64,000 bases of DNA from Brienomyrus brachyistius (Eukaryota; Chordata; Actinopteri; Osteoglossiformes; Mormyridae): assembly GCF_023856365.1 (NCBI RefSeq), contig NC_064555.1:12303754-12367753 (forward strand). The letters run 5' to 3'. How positions within the stretch are numbered: position 1 is the first letter of the stretch; every line of letters starts with the position of its first letter. Positions 31,440-46,389 of this stretch are shown piece by piece. The notes beneath the pieces were generated by a model that ran no database searches, was not told where the DNA came from, and worked only from the letters and a program-made list of their open reading frames with translations. The translations under genes and the position numbers were made by a program.

Positions 31440-32141
31440 ATATACATGGCAACATATCTGGGTGTTCATCTGAACAACAAACTGGACTGGACCCACAATA
31501 CTAATGCTATTTACAGTAAAGGTCAGAGCAGATTGTATCTGCTACGCAGACTGAGGTCCTTTGGAGTTCAAGGGCCACTCCTGAAGACCTTTTATGATTC
31601 TGTGGTGGCGTCAGTTATCTTCTATGCTGTGGTCTGCTGGGGCAGCAGCATCTCTACTGGGGAGAGGAGAAAACTGAACAGGCTGATTAAAAAAGCCAGC
31701 TCTGTCTTGGGAGGTCCCCTTGACTCAGTGGAGGTGGTGAGCGACAGGAGAATGTTGGCTAAGCTACATTCCCTGTTGGAGGACATCTCCCACCCCTCAC
31801 AGGACACACTATCAGTACTGAGCAGCTCCATCAGCGACAGACTGGTGCATCCAAGGTGTGCGACAGAGAGATACCGCAGGTCTTTTCTTCCATCTGCCAT
31901 CAGACTTCACAACAAACACTAAGCACATACCATCTTGTATTGTATTGTATTGTATTGTATTGTATTGTATATATTGTATTGTATTTTATTTATATTTCTT
32001 ATTTCTATTGTTTGATACTTGATTTTTTTTTCTGCATTCTGCTTATTTCTGCTGCACTGTCCACTTTGCTGCTGTAAAACGCAAATTTCCCACCCGTGGG
32101 ACTAATAAAGGCAATCTTAACTTATCTTATCTTATCTTATA
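31440..32141 (+). mobile_element. L2-like LINE 3' end
   Basis: Open frame 31446-31922 encodes the C-terminal reverse-transcriptase region (YLGVHLNNKLDWTHNTNAIY, VVASVIFYAVVCWGSS, RSFLPSAIRLHNKH). A (GTATT)n run at 31937-31982 and a 3' end CACCCGTGGGACTAATAAAG with (CTTAT)n follow. It differs from the element at 1-601. Confidence 0.88.
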
Positions 32142-32489
32142 TGGAAAAATTAAACTACGATAATTCTTTTTTTGATAGCCCCACTTTGCCTGGCAGCAAC
32201 TCGTCTGCTTCTGTCTAGCTACCTGCTGCCAGCACAGAAAACATGACGGGAAAAAGAAAGTAATTTTCTCTTAATGAAAAATAAAGACTAAAAGCTTATG
32301 ATAAACAGCTAAAATGAGCAAATGAGATGCAGCAGCAAAACCACAATAAGCTATATTTTAAACACAGTACTGTATTATAGCGTATTTGAGTTACAGTTCA
32401 GTGCTTTAATTTGTACAGAAAAAGAAAAAAAAATCGGTTCTAATGATCACCCGCTGATAGTGATGAATTTCACACAGACAGACTTACCT

Positions 32490-33115
32490 GAGGGACAAAA
32501 GAGGTCTTCAGTCTCAGAAGAACAGCGACCGCAGTCTGCCACTAAACAGACCCCTCTGCCTGGAGACTATGCTGTGCAAAGGGTGATTGTCATTGTCCAT
32601 GATGCTCAGAAGTTTGTTAAGGATCCTTCTCTCTGCCACTGATGTGACAGAGTCCCACTCTTTGCCAACCACACAGCCAGCTCTCCTCACCAGCCTGTCC
32701 AGTCGCTTGATGTTCCTTTTCCTGATACTGCATGCCCAGCAGACCACAGCATAGAAGAGAACACTGGCAATGACCAACTGGGAGAACATCAGCAGCAGTT
32801 TCCTGCTCCTCAGGAAATAGAGCCGGCCTTGGTTGTTCTTATAGAGCGCCTCTGTGTTTGCTGACCAGTCCAGTTTGGCGTACAGCTCTAGTCCCAGGTA
32901 CTTCTAGGTCCTGACTACTTCCACGTGGACCCCCTCGGTAGAGTCCGGTGACAGAGGGGGCCTGAACCTCCTGAAGTCCACCACCATCTCTTTAAACTTT
33001 AAGGTGTTCAGTTGCAGATGGTTTGACCTGCACCATCTCACAAAGTCCTCCACCAGGCTCCTGTACTCCCCCTCCTGTACATCCTTACTACACCCCACAA
33101 TTGCTGTGTAGTCTC
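32490..33115 (-). mobile_element. L2-like LINE fragment
   Basis: Minus frames 32514-32789 (VIASVLFYAVVCWACSIRKR, RRAGCVVGKEWDSV) and 32904-33098 (VEDFVRWCRSNHLQLNTLKF) are consecutive pieces of one reverse transcriptase. The frame breaks between them. It is related to, but distinct from, the element at 31440. Confidence 0.85.
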
Positions 33116-33812
33116 AAAAATTTTGCATGCTGTACACAACATAATGCTTTATTGTAAGGAACCTGCTAAGCATGGGGATTAGGGTGACACACTCTGACTT
33201 CATCCTTCAATAGATAAGAGTGTTGAGGCGGAATGCAAGTCAGACACTGACATTCTTGTTCAATTCCACAGTACAGTATCAGAAGGCAACCCTAGTGTGC
33301 TGTGTCCTGTTTGGGGGACACTGTGGCGGACAAGGAAATACCTAATTACGAGATAGTAAGTCATAATTACAAGATAAGGAGTCTGATTTTTTTTCTTTTT
33401 TGAATGCAATGCACTTCTGTATCCATAAAAACTTGATGACAGCCTTTGTTTTTTCCCTATTTGAATGCCCCCACCGTCCATGCCCCTTCCCTAAAGATAA
33501 TCCAGCTGACCCCAAATTTCCAAATAGCTCAGAATGGCAAAAGCTCTGAGTTGGCCTATTTTCAACACCATTGACTTTCAGGGGGCAGACCTCTGCTTGC
33601 TTTAATGGAATCAAAAAGTATTTTCCATTTAAAAATACAAAAGTACACCAATCAATTCTCTCTCTAACAAGGTTTAATCGAGCATTCCAATTAACAGAAT
33701 GAGTGACAGTCCCACAACAAATGGTACGAGTCTACCAGTCAGTTATTTTTTTAAATAATGTTGTCAAAAGCATAGATTTATGACAAGACACAACACTAAA
33801 TGGAATGTCCTT
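33116..33812. other. No gene recognised
   Basis: No exon, RNA gene or repeat family supported here. Confidence 0.45.
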
Positions 33813-33814
33813 AT

Positions 33815-33932
33815 TATCCATCCATCCATCCATGCATGCATCCATACCGGGGGTCCAGAGCCTGTCCTGCAAGCCAAGGGCACTTGGAAAGGAATAACCC
33901 ATGATGGGGCACCAACCCACCGCAGTGCCTTT
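33815..33932 (-). mobile_element. DANA-like SINE 3' end
   Basis: (ATCC)n tail, then CCGGGGGTCCAGAGCC and ATGATGGGGCACCAACCCAC, the minus-oriented 3' part of the SINE family. Confidence 0.75.
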
Positions 33933-33934
33933 AT

Positions 33935-34485
33935 TATGTATTGCTTCAATGCCATACTGAAATTTAACCACCACACCCCCACGACACACAGCTCCAGGAA
34001 AACTCTCAGCACATGTGCAAGTATGACCATGCAACAGCTGACCAATGGCATCACCCCCTTTCTTTCAAAACACAATTATTAAAGCGCAGTCAAACACATA
34101 CTGTGGAACTTGTACTTTCTGTGAGTAAATTGCCAATTATATTATATCCATAAATACAAAAAAATTCCAGTTTTCCTCCTTATCTGATCTCATACTTCCT
34201 CTTCATTTCTTCTAAATCAAACACCACTCAAACATATCAATGAATGTTATTTTCTTATTGGAATGACATTAAATTCCTTTGCACCATGAACTGCACTGCA
34301 CTGATTTTTCTTATGGACAGTAAATACACAGAACATAATACATAGGTGAGAAATGGAGATACACACTGGTAAAGTCCATTTGCGGATTACAGCAGTAGAT
34401 TGGTTCTCCCACGGGTATTAAGATACGTATCTTCACTTTTCCGTTAATATCTTATTCAAAATGCTTCACCCCAGCAAAATATTAT
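33935..34485. other. 3' flank of vps52
   Basis: Presumed 3' UTR and downstream sequence of vps52; no other gene recognised. Confidence 0.5.
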
Positions 34486-37400
34486 TCAGAAGTTGGGCTT
34501 GTGCTTCTTGACCTCGACCATGAGGTGGTGAAGATTGATGAGCTCCGAGCGAACGGCCAGGCTACGGAAAGTGGGCTGCGAGAGGACCTTGTGGAAACCA
34601 TGGTAGTACTGGATAAGCTGAGTTAGCGCCCCCTGGTGGACAGACATATAGTTTGAGAAAAAAAAACAAAGGATTGTAGTAGCCTGCAACATAATCTTAA
34701 AAATAAAATGGACTAGTTGGTGACAACACAACAGGCAGAGTGAGGAGCCTCCTTTGTCCAATTTCCCATGAAAGTGGCTGCTTTTGTTACTAGGGTTGGA
34801 AAATTCTGGGAACTTTCAAAGCTGGAAACTTTCCACGGGAATTAATGGAAATTTATTAAATATATGAAAATATGGATAATAATAACAACAGGAATATATG
34901 TGAATTAATGGGAATAAACTGGAAGTTTGCAAAATTGCAGGTTAGCCTATGGCAGGGAACTTAAACGTAGCTGAAAAAAAAATCTTGATGGCACTAATAA
35001 CTATATCATTGTGTAACCAAGTACTTGTGTGATTATGTGTGTAAAAATACCCCGAAATAAGCATCTGCATCAAAACACAATGCTTATAAGTCATATTCTG
35101 CATTGTATTATTCATAAAGTTTGCTTTATTTGCCTGTTTATTTGTATCTGACAGCCTGTTCAGACGTCCACCAAGTTCAATATTTCCAAAATTACCCATC
35201 TTAAATTCCCATGGAAAGTTTAGAAAATGATTACAGAAATTTACAAGAAATTTTCCATCCCTTTGCAACCCTATTTGCAGCACACAACAGATATGTTGTA
35301 GGAGATGAACCTCCCTGTACAAGTATCATTGATTGCTGTTTCTTTCTTTAAAGATAGACTTTTTAAATGTCTTTTTTGTACACACACGACCCTATTATGG
35401 ATAAGCACTTTGGTAAAATGTACAACATGGTATATGTGGCTATAGATATTTTTTATGATTTTCTATAAGATTTCAGCAGAGGCTTTGGGAAGGACCTGTA
35501 TGATGCTGGTGCCGTTCTTGAAGTTGGTGAAGGACCTCATGACGTCCTGGCTGAGAGCCTCCACAGACTGCTTCCAGGTGCTGGAGAAGCCCCTGATCAG
35601 CTGGGTGATGCGGGCTGGGTCGGAGCAGGGAGGGACAGCGCAGGAGAGCCGATGAAGGCGTGTGAACAGGAGCGAGAAGCTCGACATCAGCATCTTATTC
35701 ATTAATGAACACTGTGTAGGAGTTCATGCCAGGGGCGGCCATGACAGAGAGTCACTCCATGTGCCACCTCCCATCACGGCCTCACCTTCATCATTCTTCA
35801 GTCTGTCCAGCTGTCCCTTCTCCATCAAAGCCTCACTCTCCTTCACAAAGGCAATCATTCCCCCGAATGGAGGGGACAGGATCTCCTCGATGAACTCCTA
35901 CCGCAAAATATCACAGACACAAAGCAACAAGATCAAGACTTTTGTTTGCATTCACAGCCTTTGTTGTTCAGTGGCTCACCTAAACTGTGGACAGTAAAAC
36001 GATTCAGTTAGAATTTCCTATGCTACAGCAGCTGTCTGATATAATCAAATCTCACAGTTTCATTACTGGACAAATGCATTACTATTCAACTGTCAAGATC
36101 TGCAGTACTGATGAAGCCTGAAGGGGGCGCCACCCTGCCAAGCTCACCCATCTTACCTGTGTTCTGGCCAAAAGAAGCTGCTGGAAACCCTCCACCTCTT
36201 TACTGTCGTCGGCTGCTCTCTCCTGATAGACACAGAGGACAGAGAGGCCAACATATAAATATATGCAGAGACCATGAGGATACCGACCATGAGGCCTTAT
36301 CATTGTGAATACACTCCCTACACCATTTACTCAATGCCTTATCCACCTATAATAATGTAATACACCATTAATTACACTTTTCTTCTGCATTCTGCTCAAG
36401 CTATAACAGAAGCATGAATTACATTGATATCCATTTGATTTATAGAAGACATTATATGAGCTGTAATGTAAAACAAGTATTTCAGATTATCTAATTTATT
36501 AGTATAAACAAACGAGGTTCACAAGCTATAGGTCACCATGAGAACACTGAGCATCATGTCATAGTTGTTGATGAGGAAAATGAGCTGGTCCCGCCTGGAG
36601 GGGAACTCTGCTGCCATCTTCAGGACAAAGTTCTCTACTTCAACCTTTAAAAAAAAAAAAACAATGCTCAAATTATCACTGCACTGTAACTAAATCCCCT
36701 ATTTGAATTTCATGAATGAAACTTTGACAGTGTTTAATACTGAACAAATTGGCTATGAATTTGCATGGCTTGGTGAGGTTGTGAGGCTGAATCTACAATC
36801 AGCCACTGCAGAGGTTTGGGTTTCACTAAAAAAAAGCTGCGTAGGTCAGAGCGGTAACACCACACTGCTGTACAAAGGTCTAGGGTGTCGAGTTTCACCC
36901 CCAAATGAACAGTGACGTACCTGCAGCTGACCAAGCAGTGAGTTGGTCCTCTCATTAGGAAACGTCTGGTTGATGCTGACGATGGCAGATGAGAACTCAG
37001 CATAGCGGCGCGTGATCTGGAAGAGAGAGTGTGGATCGGCATGTTAGCCCAACGCTGTAGCAGTGTGTAAAGATGTTTCGAGGGCTGGAGTGTATGCTGA
37101 GCCCATGCTGAGCGTAGTACATACTGTAGTACATACTGTAGTACATACTGACATAGCAAATACAAATGCAGAGTGCAGTGTGTGTGCAGTATATATACTG
37201 ATATCTGAGGTTTGATTTCAAGTATTATATTTAGGGAGGACAGGGAAACGTATCAAGTTTGGTGTTTGAATATAAATACATCGTGAGCTGTATACATTTA
37301 CAGTTACATATTTAGCAGGCACTTTTGCCCAAAACGAGGCAAATAACACGCTGCAAACATGCATGCAGTCAGGAGAGTCAACTAGCCATAAATGGAGCAA

Positions 37401-40400
37401 GGCTGAGCTCCCAATGAATGCTCAGGTATGGGCGTAAGCAGTATTACAGCAGAAGCTACACAACAACTTCTAACAGCAAGAACCTAGTAAGACTATTCAA
37501 GGATCAGAAGTGTAATATAGTATTCAGGGAACATAGAGAGGCATCAGCCTAGGAAAGGAATTCATGGAATGGAGGAATATACAAATACAGTATGAATAAA
37601 TGTAGCGAGTATTGATACTGACGTAGTGAGGCCTGGTGTCCAGAACGCCCAGCTTCTGTGGGTCGGTGTCACGGATGCTCTGGATATTCATCTCCAGGAT
37701 CATCTCAAACCTCGGCCACAGAAGCTCCAGCACGGCCTCCCAGTACCTGCTCCGGGAGAGAGCCATGAGGGATCGCTGCACTAGGAAGCAGCCACGCACC
37801 AAACACACGGTGTTCAGGCACTGACTTGTCTAGAGCAGGGATGTTCCTCTTGGCTGTGATGGCCTTGAAGCGAAGGATGATGTGGATGCACAGGAATATA
37901 GCGATGCTGTCGTAGCAATCCGACACGTAAGTGGACATGCTTTTCTGGGGAGAGGGGGGTCCGAGAGAGAGGAAGGTGCTAAGAATATGTCAACCACCAC
38001 TGGCAGCTTTTAGCCTTCGTCATCACTGTGCACCTCATCATCATCATCACAGTGCTTTTACAGACAGATGCCTTCCTAGCTTTTGCTCTCCATCATAAGG
38101 GGTATTTATCAAGGATTAATTCAGCACCGCAAGGAACGGGATCCTCCTACCAGGAACATGCTGAGAGTCTTTCCCATGATGCAGTTGAAGAGGTCCAGTG
38201 CAGAGTTGCCTGCCACCATGAAGAAGTCGGACAGGAAGAGGAACTCCCGGCAGCCGTTGTCCAGCAGCGCGTAGTGCTGGCTGCGGAACAGCGTCTCGTA
38301 GGGGTACTGAAAGCACGGGGGGCGTTAACTATGGGGACTTCAAACTCTTCTGTGTGTCATGTGCAAGATCAGAGCAGACTAATGAGAAAAATGACCAAAC
38401 TCATTTGCTGCTATTTTGACTTCATGTCATGTGTTTGTCAAACTTATTCCTAGACATTCCTAAAGAAATATCATTAGGAAGTGCTGACTGACAGCTTTGT
38501 GCACAACGAAGCAGTGTGTATGTGGGATAATTGTAATCACTGTGGTGGAAGTATCTCTGAAGGCTGTTTCTGAAGGAAATTGCCGCCACCAGGCCTGTGA
38601 TTGACAGCGATCTCTTGCAAATAGCTGAGGGTAGGAGAGATGATCTGTATTCTTACCCTGCAGTCTCCTCTCTGGGCCGTGTGGGGGATGAGGATAGGCC
38701 CCTCCAGCTCTGTTGGGCTCAGTATCGCCCCCCGCTGGCCCAGAGTGAAAATGGTGTTCCTGCTCTTCAAGGAAGGTTTGGAGAAGAAGCGTGCAGCAAG
38801 GTCAAGGTCAATGACTTGGTTATAGACCACAGGTACACGAAAGACAGGTGGGAACCCGGCACTAAAACAGAGCGTGTGCCCTGCGGTGCCCCAGGGTGAA
38901 GGATATCCTTCTTAGCCGTGTCCTCCACGCCCATCAGGTCGTCTTTATCTGCCACTTCCTCATACTGTCAACACACAGAAGATCGTAAGAGTCAGATGAA
39001 GCTCGTCCGAACTCAAACTGACTGAAAACAACATTTAAAAACTAACAAATTATTTTGTCTACTATTCTGCCACAGAGGCACAAAAGTTACCCGAGGTGGA
39101 TCATAAAAATACATTATAATAATGATAATAATAATAATAATAATAGTTTCATGTTGTGATATGAAATTATAATGTAGGCTATAATTTTTATCATTTTTGA
39201 TTATGTAGTACAGTGTTATGTAAATAATGCATTCTAACAAGATGTTACAACACATTGTGTAATACCGCAGTATGTGATGAAAATTTGTTGCATTTCGTTA
39301 TTATATAATGTAGCATCATTATATAATATCGACATTGTATGTTATACACATCACAAGGACTGTTATACACATCAGAAGGTCAGCTGGGCTGAGACCATTG
39401 ATAAATTATGCTAATACATTTTTACCCGGTCAAAGACAAGAACAGCAAACTTTGTAATTTTAATGATCATCTAGTATGTATCACAAAACCAGCATAAAGT
39501 TTCCGGCCGCTGTTCTTTCATGCGCACTCTGTACGCTCTCAGACAAATCAAAATCATTTTCATCCTTGTTGTTGTGAGAAATTCAACAATATGACTGATG
39601 AGAAAAGCGCTGTATAGAAATATTTTGGATTCCATAGAGACAATATTGAACCAAAACAGATGATTTGCTGGCACGTGCAGAACATGCACCAAATATCACC
39701 AACTTATCTGACAAATTTTTACATTTTTTATTTTTACAGTTGAAATATTTATCACAAAAATGTTAAATATTTTGATGTGAATTCTTTTCAGTGCTGTGCA
39801 GCCCTAGCTCTCGCTCTTCACCTCTCGTCCGTGCCCCCCACCCTCCTCACCTGCACTTTCATCAGCCTTCCACTGTAGGACTTGAAGTAACTGTAGTAGA
39901 TCCTGCTCATGGTGCCCACGTATTCGTCTCGGATTTCTTTAGCTACCTGCCTCTCGTTCGCCAGCAAAAACTGGTAGAAGAACCTCCATGAAAAAGTGAA
40001 TTGTGAAAAATGACATGTGTAGTTAGCGGGTTATGCACTGGCATGCAGGAAGTACAGGAGGCGAGTTTAATTTAAAATAGATAAGAGTTGGAGTTAAGGT
40101 TAGGGTAAATTGTGACTCCGGCTGAGACAGATGCTTGCTGGTGGCTGTTACCTGTACTTCAGAAGAGTATTCTGTGGAATCTGATAGTTGGTCATGGGTT
40201 TTCTAAAGGAGTAAATCTTCTGCAAGATGAATTCCCGGATTTTTGTGACAGCCTGATATACAAAAGAATGATTGAACTATTAATTCTCCATATCTGTTCC
40301 ATAACATCCACGTTACAACCCCCCCCCCCCCAGCCCAGCTGATCACAGTTCATCCTTCTAACTGGCAGCGGTGGACATTTCAAGTCCAGAAAGTAAAAAT

Positions 40401-42811
40401 CCAGACCACAGTTTTGATGCAACCATCCAGTTAAGTATAAAGTGTCACAGTCACAGAGGCCTCAACTGGTTGGTTAAAACAAAATCTTAGTCTGGATTTT
40501 TACTTTCTAGACTTGAAATGTCCAGCTGTGCTAACTGGAGTCTCTACTTCCCATCCCATTATCCCTCGCGGATCAACACCTTGATCTTGAGACGGTCCAC
40601 AATGTCCTGGATGTCAGAGCAGGCCAACGTCTCACGGAAGCTGAGCTCCTTGGCGAAGTTGATCTTGTTGTTCAGCTCGTGGAGCTGTTCAAGGAACTCT
40701 TGTTCCGTCACAGGGCTGTCCAGGATGACCCTGGAAACCATGACAGTGGGAGGTGTAGAAAAGCATGATGAGCAATGCTGGCTATTGCTGCACTGCAAGT
40801 TCTGCAATTACACAGGAACCAAACCAAAAGAACAAGGAAGGCTGAGTTGCATTTGGGACTCAAGGACCAAAATGAATCAATGTACATACAGCATATATAC
40901 ATGCCTACACATTTACTATGCAAGTAATATTATATATAAACCTTGCAATACTTGTGTAGTACATACAGACACACAGATATCCACTTCATGCGGTCCTATG
41001 GTTACTGCTTGCACACGAACAGAGCGTCTCCCTTACGAGATCATGGTGCTGGGCACCACCAGCTCGTCCACCAGCTGGCTGAGATGACTCCGCACGGCCT
41101 GGCGGTTCTTCAGCCGCACGTTCATGCTGACCGACTGCTGCTGCAGTGTCTGGATCTCGCTGCTAATGGAGGAAAGGTCACTCTGGAACCCACTGAGCAT
41201 TTCTTCCATGCGCTGGCCAAAAGAAGTGAGAGGAAACGGTTCTGCACACATGGTAATCAACATGATGAAATTACACAGTGTTTTCTTAACTGCCCGTGTA
41301 AACCTTAAACAACAGCCACTGTTTTCCCTACAGTTCCCCTTCACAAAAAAAAAAACTCTTTATCATACAAACACACACATATCATATCTTTCTGGGGACC
41401 GTCCATTCATTTCTATGGGCAAAACACTAATCCCAGCAATGAGAACCTTATCCTCTACCCAGCTCTAAACTTAACCATAAGTAACCAAACAAAATAAAAG
41501 TATTTTGGATTTTTTTTGTTTTTTATTGCAGTCACAAATTTTATATAATTGAATGTCCCTTTATGGGGACCAAACAATTGTCCCTACAAAGTGAAAGTAA
41601 CAGATTTCTATCACATTGTGGGGACATTCGGTCTGGACAATGTAATGTATACCTGGACCACACATATATACACACACATCATTTCTGAATAACACAAAGA
41701 TCTCAGACACTCTCCTACCTCGAGTATAGAATCACAGGCTGTGATCTGGTTGTGGAGAGAGGCAATATTCTGGCTTTCCTTAATGTCTGGCACAGGATGA
41801 GTTACAGATTGTACTTCTTACATGACATCTAATGCATATCATTTCAATCACTCAATCACATAACAAAAGTTGTGAAATTCCCTGAATCCTCTTTCCTTTA
41901 GTGGGAAAAACTTTAAGGATACAGTCCTTGATTGAAGCCTGCTCAATGCGCTGCAGTTCTGTTTCCACCTGCTTGGAGTACTGCCTGAGGTCTACACCCT
42001 ACAAAGGTCATAATGGCTATATTACAGTAATCCATTATGTCACAGTAATGCATTTGGGAAATGTAAGCAGACATGAGGTTCTGACTCACAGTTTTCAGTG
42101 CTTCTTTCACCAAATCATCTTCAAGATTGGCTTGAATATGAACTGTAAGCAGACAAAACATGAACTCAGCGTCTACAAAAATGCGTTGAGTACCTAAACT
42201 GGTCACCTACATTAATCAAGCATACTTCAAATTATCAGAGAAATATATGGTAGACTTACTGTCCACTTCATCCAAGATGAATTCATCTGTAGTTAGATCT
42301 AATTCTCCCAGGTGGAGAGTTGGGACCGCCTCATATTCAGATTTCATCTACATAAAATTTGAAATATATTGTCAGGTACTTAATTCATACAAATTATTTG
42401 CGACGTCTTGCCTACATACTTTTACTATAGTATATGGTCAACTATTACTATAGTATAAGTCAAATGCGCTAAAATAGCCAACTATTCCTTAAATTAAAAA
42501 AATAAATCAACTACAACCTACATAAATTACACAGACAAGATATTCCGATTTTTCATATAGCCAGAAAAGATGTAAATACTTACAAATTACCTAAATGAAC
42601 AGATATGAAACTGATATGATAGTTAACATCAGCGATTTTCATTTAACGAAAGCAACTGTTTATTGCATGACACCGTTAGTGACACTTAACAGTAAATAAA
42701 AGAAATACAAAAGTTAAATACCTCGTCTTGTAAATATCCCATAACATTCGCCGTTGAGCTAACAGCTGTGTTTACATCCGAGCCAGAGTTGGTTTCTACT
42801 GCCTCCGCCAT
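34486..42811 (-). CDS. vps52: VPS52 subunit of the GARP and EARP tethering complexes
   Basis: Twenty exons sum to 2175 bases, 724 aa, close to the usual vertebrate length of about 723. They are 42722-42811, 42260-42347, 42090-42142, 41923-41998, 41719-41786, 41037-41212, 40580-40730, 40152-40252, 39851-39983, 38907-38964, 38657-38790, 38151-38306, 37826-37944, 37623-37746, 36921-37016, 36537-36644, 36157-36222, 35786-35897, 35496-35614 and 34486-34632. Recognisable blocks include DYIKESQNIASLHNQITACD, KDDLMGVEDTAKKGFFSKPS, YPYETLFRSQHYALLDN and the C terminus LINLHHLMVEVKKHKPNF. VPS52 is the central subunit of GARP, which tethers endosome-derived vesicles at the trans-Golgi, and of EARP in endosomal recycling. 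All introns are GT-AG except the one after exon 10, which is U12 AT-AC. It starts 301 bases from rps18 in divergent orientation. Several introns hold young transposons. Nothing is broken. Confidence 0.97.
34791..35273. mobile_element. Non-autonomous DNA transposon with inverted ends
   Basis: Starts TAGGGTTGGAAAATTCTGGG and ends CCATCCCTTTGCAACCCTA, whose reverse complement begins TAGGGTTGCAAAGGGATGG. The sub-terminal parts also mirror each other (TCCACGGGAATT and AATTCCCATGG). No transposase. Lies in the last vps52 intron. Confidence 0.7.
38327..38440 (+). repeat. Dispersed repeat copy 2
   Basis: Matches 24279-24425 over GTTAACTATGGGGACTT and CTTCTGTGTGTCATGTG, plus ATGACCAAACTCATTTGCTG. It lies in a vps52 intron. 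Confidence 0.65.
38791..38906 (-). other. U12-dependent AT-AC intron of vps52
   Basis: Read on the minus strand, exon 10 ends AAGAAGG and the intron starts ATATCCTT, the exact U12 donor consensus. It ends CTTGCTGCAC, with a branch site CCTTGAC whose A is 11 bases before the end. The split codon G/GC restores glycine and gives TAKKGFFSKPS, the conserved protein. No GT-AG pair would do this. Length 116 bases. Confidence 0.93.
39118..39144. repeat. (AAT)n microsatellite
   Basis: Short trinucleotide run in a vps52 intron. Confidence 0.85.
40366..40530. mobile_element. 165-bp hAT-like MITE with 8-bp target duplication
   Basis: Flanked by CTAACTGG at 40358-40365 and 40531-40538. Ends are inverted over about 40 bases: 5' GGACATTTCAAGTCCAGAAA and 3' TTTCTAGACTTGAAATGTCC. 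Eight-base duplications are the hAT hallmark. In the vps52 intron between exons 7 and 8. Confidence 0.88.
41380..41690. repeat. Dispersed fish repeat with GGGGAC motifs
   Basis: CTTTCTGGGGACCGTCCATT, TTTATGGGGACCAAACAATT and CATTGTGGGGACATTCGG, ended by CA-rich repeat, form a pattern common in fish intergenic DNA. In the vps52 intron between exons 5 and 6. Confidence 0.55.
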
Positions 42812-43112
42812 TGCTGTCACCGACCGCCGTCCAAGCGTCCGAGAAAACTAAAAAAAGAAATACCCGAAGTTAATGATTCATCTAACTAATGGCGCGTTAA
42901 ACTTACACAGATGTCCGCATATGTCTTAAACAAATACAAGTTGCAGCTTGCAAAAAAAAAACAACATCGATTATAAAAAAAAGTGGACAATGGTGTTTCC
43001 ACACGAACACTTTCCCGGCACGGAATCACTTCCGGCATGAGTCCTCTGAAATGATATAATTGTGTCGCGAGATGTCGTGCGCTTCCTCTTCGAAACGGAA
43101 TCTGCCTCCAAG
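42812..43112. promoter_or_regulatory. Divergent vps52/rps18 promoter with rps18 5'TOP start
   Basis: The two start codons are 301 bases apart in opposite directions. A pyrimidine tract CTTCCTCTTC at 43082-43091, about 30 bases before the rps18 ATG, fits the 5' terminal oligopyrimidine start typical of ribosomal protein mRNAs and their TOR-dependent translation. No TATA box is seen. Confidence 0.8.
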
Positions 43113-44878
<1,766 letters not shown>

Positions 44879-44900
44879 ACTCATTGTCTTTGTCAATAAA

Positions 44901-45479
44901 TACCACAGTTCACTAGTCTTCTTGTCTAGAGTCTTTGTTGCCTGTCCCTGTGTTGGGCACTTGGATTTCAGATGTTGTTACTTTACATTCCTGATATTGG
45001 CAACTTTTTTGTGATTGAACAAATGGGATTTATGGATCTGCTTGGTTTTCTGACCTTGTTGGTGATTTAGACCAGTACATGCAATATTTTAAGAACCAAC
45101 ACCATTATTACTGTGTTGATTGCTGGTAAAAGTTTATTCTGTCATTGTGAACTGGGTACATGGTAGAGCTTGATGTTCCTGGTCATCTAGAATAATCATC
45201 CTAGGTATTGCTTAAATTGTGTGCTCTAAACAATATATTGACTGTTCTGAATTGAGTTTCTGACCTTGTCAAACTGAAATGGCAAGTAACAGTTTTACGT
45301 GATGGAAATCATGCTATGTTTAAAATATTAATCTCAATTATTTAGTAGTTTTCACAACTTAAACAGTTGGTTGCTAGCCAGTTACTGCAGTTAATTCCAC
45401 CAGCACAGTGGGCTGGTGGAATTATCTTGTCAGTCATTAAGCTATAACTTCCAACATGCACTGTAGCAGTTTGCTATGG
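44901..45479. other. No gene recognised
   Basis: 3' flank of rps18 with no supported feature; T-rich and unstructured as far as I can see. Confidence 0.5.
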
Positions 45480-45499
45480 TTTGGGAAAAAAAAGGGGTG

Positions 45500-46115
45500 G
45501 ATTGCTCCCTCCAGATTGGGGATGTTACACACTGTGCCACTTAAGGCAGTATCTTGAGGTCTAACAAGTGAGGAAAGAATGGAGTGGGAGATAGACGGGT
45601 GGATTGAAGCAGTGTCAGCAGTTATGCAGATGTTGTACCATTCTGATGCAGTAAGAAAGGCTGAGCCGAAAGGTGAAGCTATTGATTGACCTGTTGATCT
45701 ATGTTCCTACCCTCACTTATGGTCACAAGTTCTGGGTAGTGACTGAAAGAATATCAGGGTAATGAGCTTCCTTTGTAGGGTGTCTGGGCACAGCTTTAGT
45801 CAAAGGGTGGGGAGCTCAGGCACATGGGAGGAGCTTAGAGTAGAACTACTCCTCCACTCAAAAGAAAACAGATGACGTGGTCTGGATATCTCGCTAGGAT
45901 GCCTCCCCAGAGAGGTGTTTGACGTCCTTCCAGGAGGAAACCCTAGGGCAGACCCAGGACACACTCCAGCGATATCTCAGCTGACTTGGAGATGCTTGTG
46001 TATCGTCCCAAATGAGCTTGAGGTGGTGGCTGGGGAGAGGGAGGTCTGGGCATCCTGGTTTAGACTGCTGCCCATGCAACCTGACCCCACGTAAGCAGAG
46101 GAAAACAGATGGAGG
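45500..46115 (+). mobile_element. Degenerate RTE-type (Expander-like) LINE 3' part
   Basis: Phrases such as GATGCCTCCCCAGAGAGG, GCAGACCCAGGACACACTCC, AGCTTGAGGTGGTGGCTGGG and GAGGTCTGGGCATCCTGG follow the 3' end of a fish RTE reverse transcriptase that normally reads RMPPERLPREVF, GRPRTRW, EVAGEREVW. Stops and shifts break every frame. Ends near GGAAAACAGATGGA. Confidence 0.7.
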
Positions 46116-46389
46116 AGTGGTGGAATTTTTAAATTCATAGGAATATCGAGCCATTCTGATGACTCACAGTTCCAAAGTGTTGCTATAGTTTTCACACCAG
46201 TCTGAAGTTTAAACTTAAAAACAGTCCAATACACAAAGATGCACATGTACTTGAGACCCAGTGTTTCAATATCAAATGTGAAAAGTATAAGATGACGTTA
46301 AGGAATGACCGTTCCAGCCTTCATATTGACTGACAAACATATGGTACATGGTGTAAAAGCATCAGGAGAAATTTAATGGTCAAACTTAG

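Noticed and set aside
38657..38964. A GT-AG intron between vps52 exons 10 and 11
   Set aside because: No GT donor keeps KKGFFSKPS in frame; the AT-AC U12 solution does so exactly.
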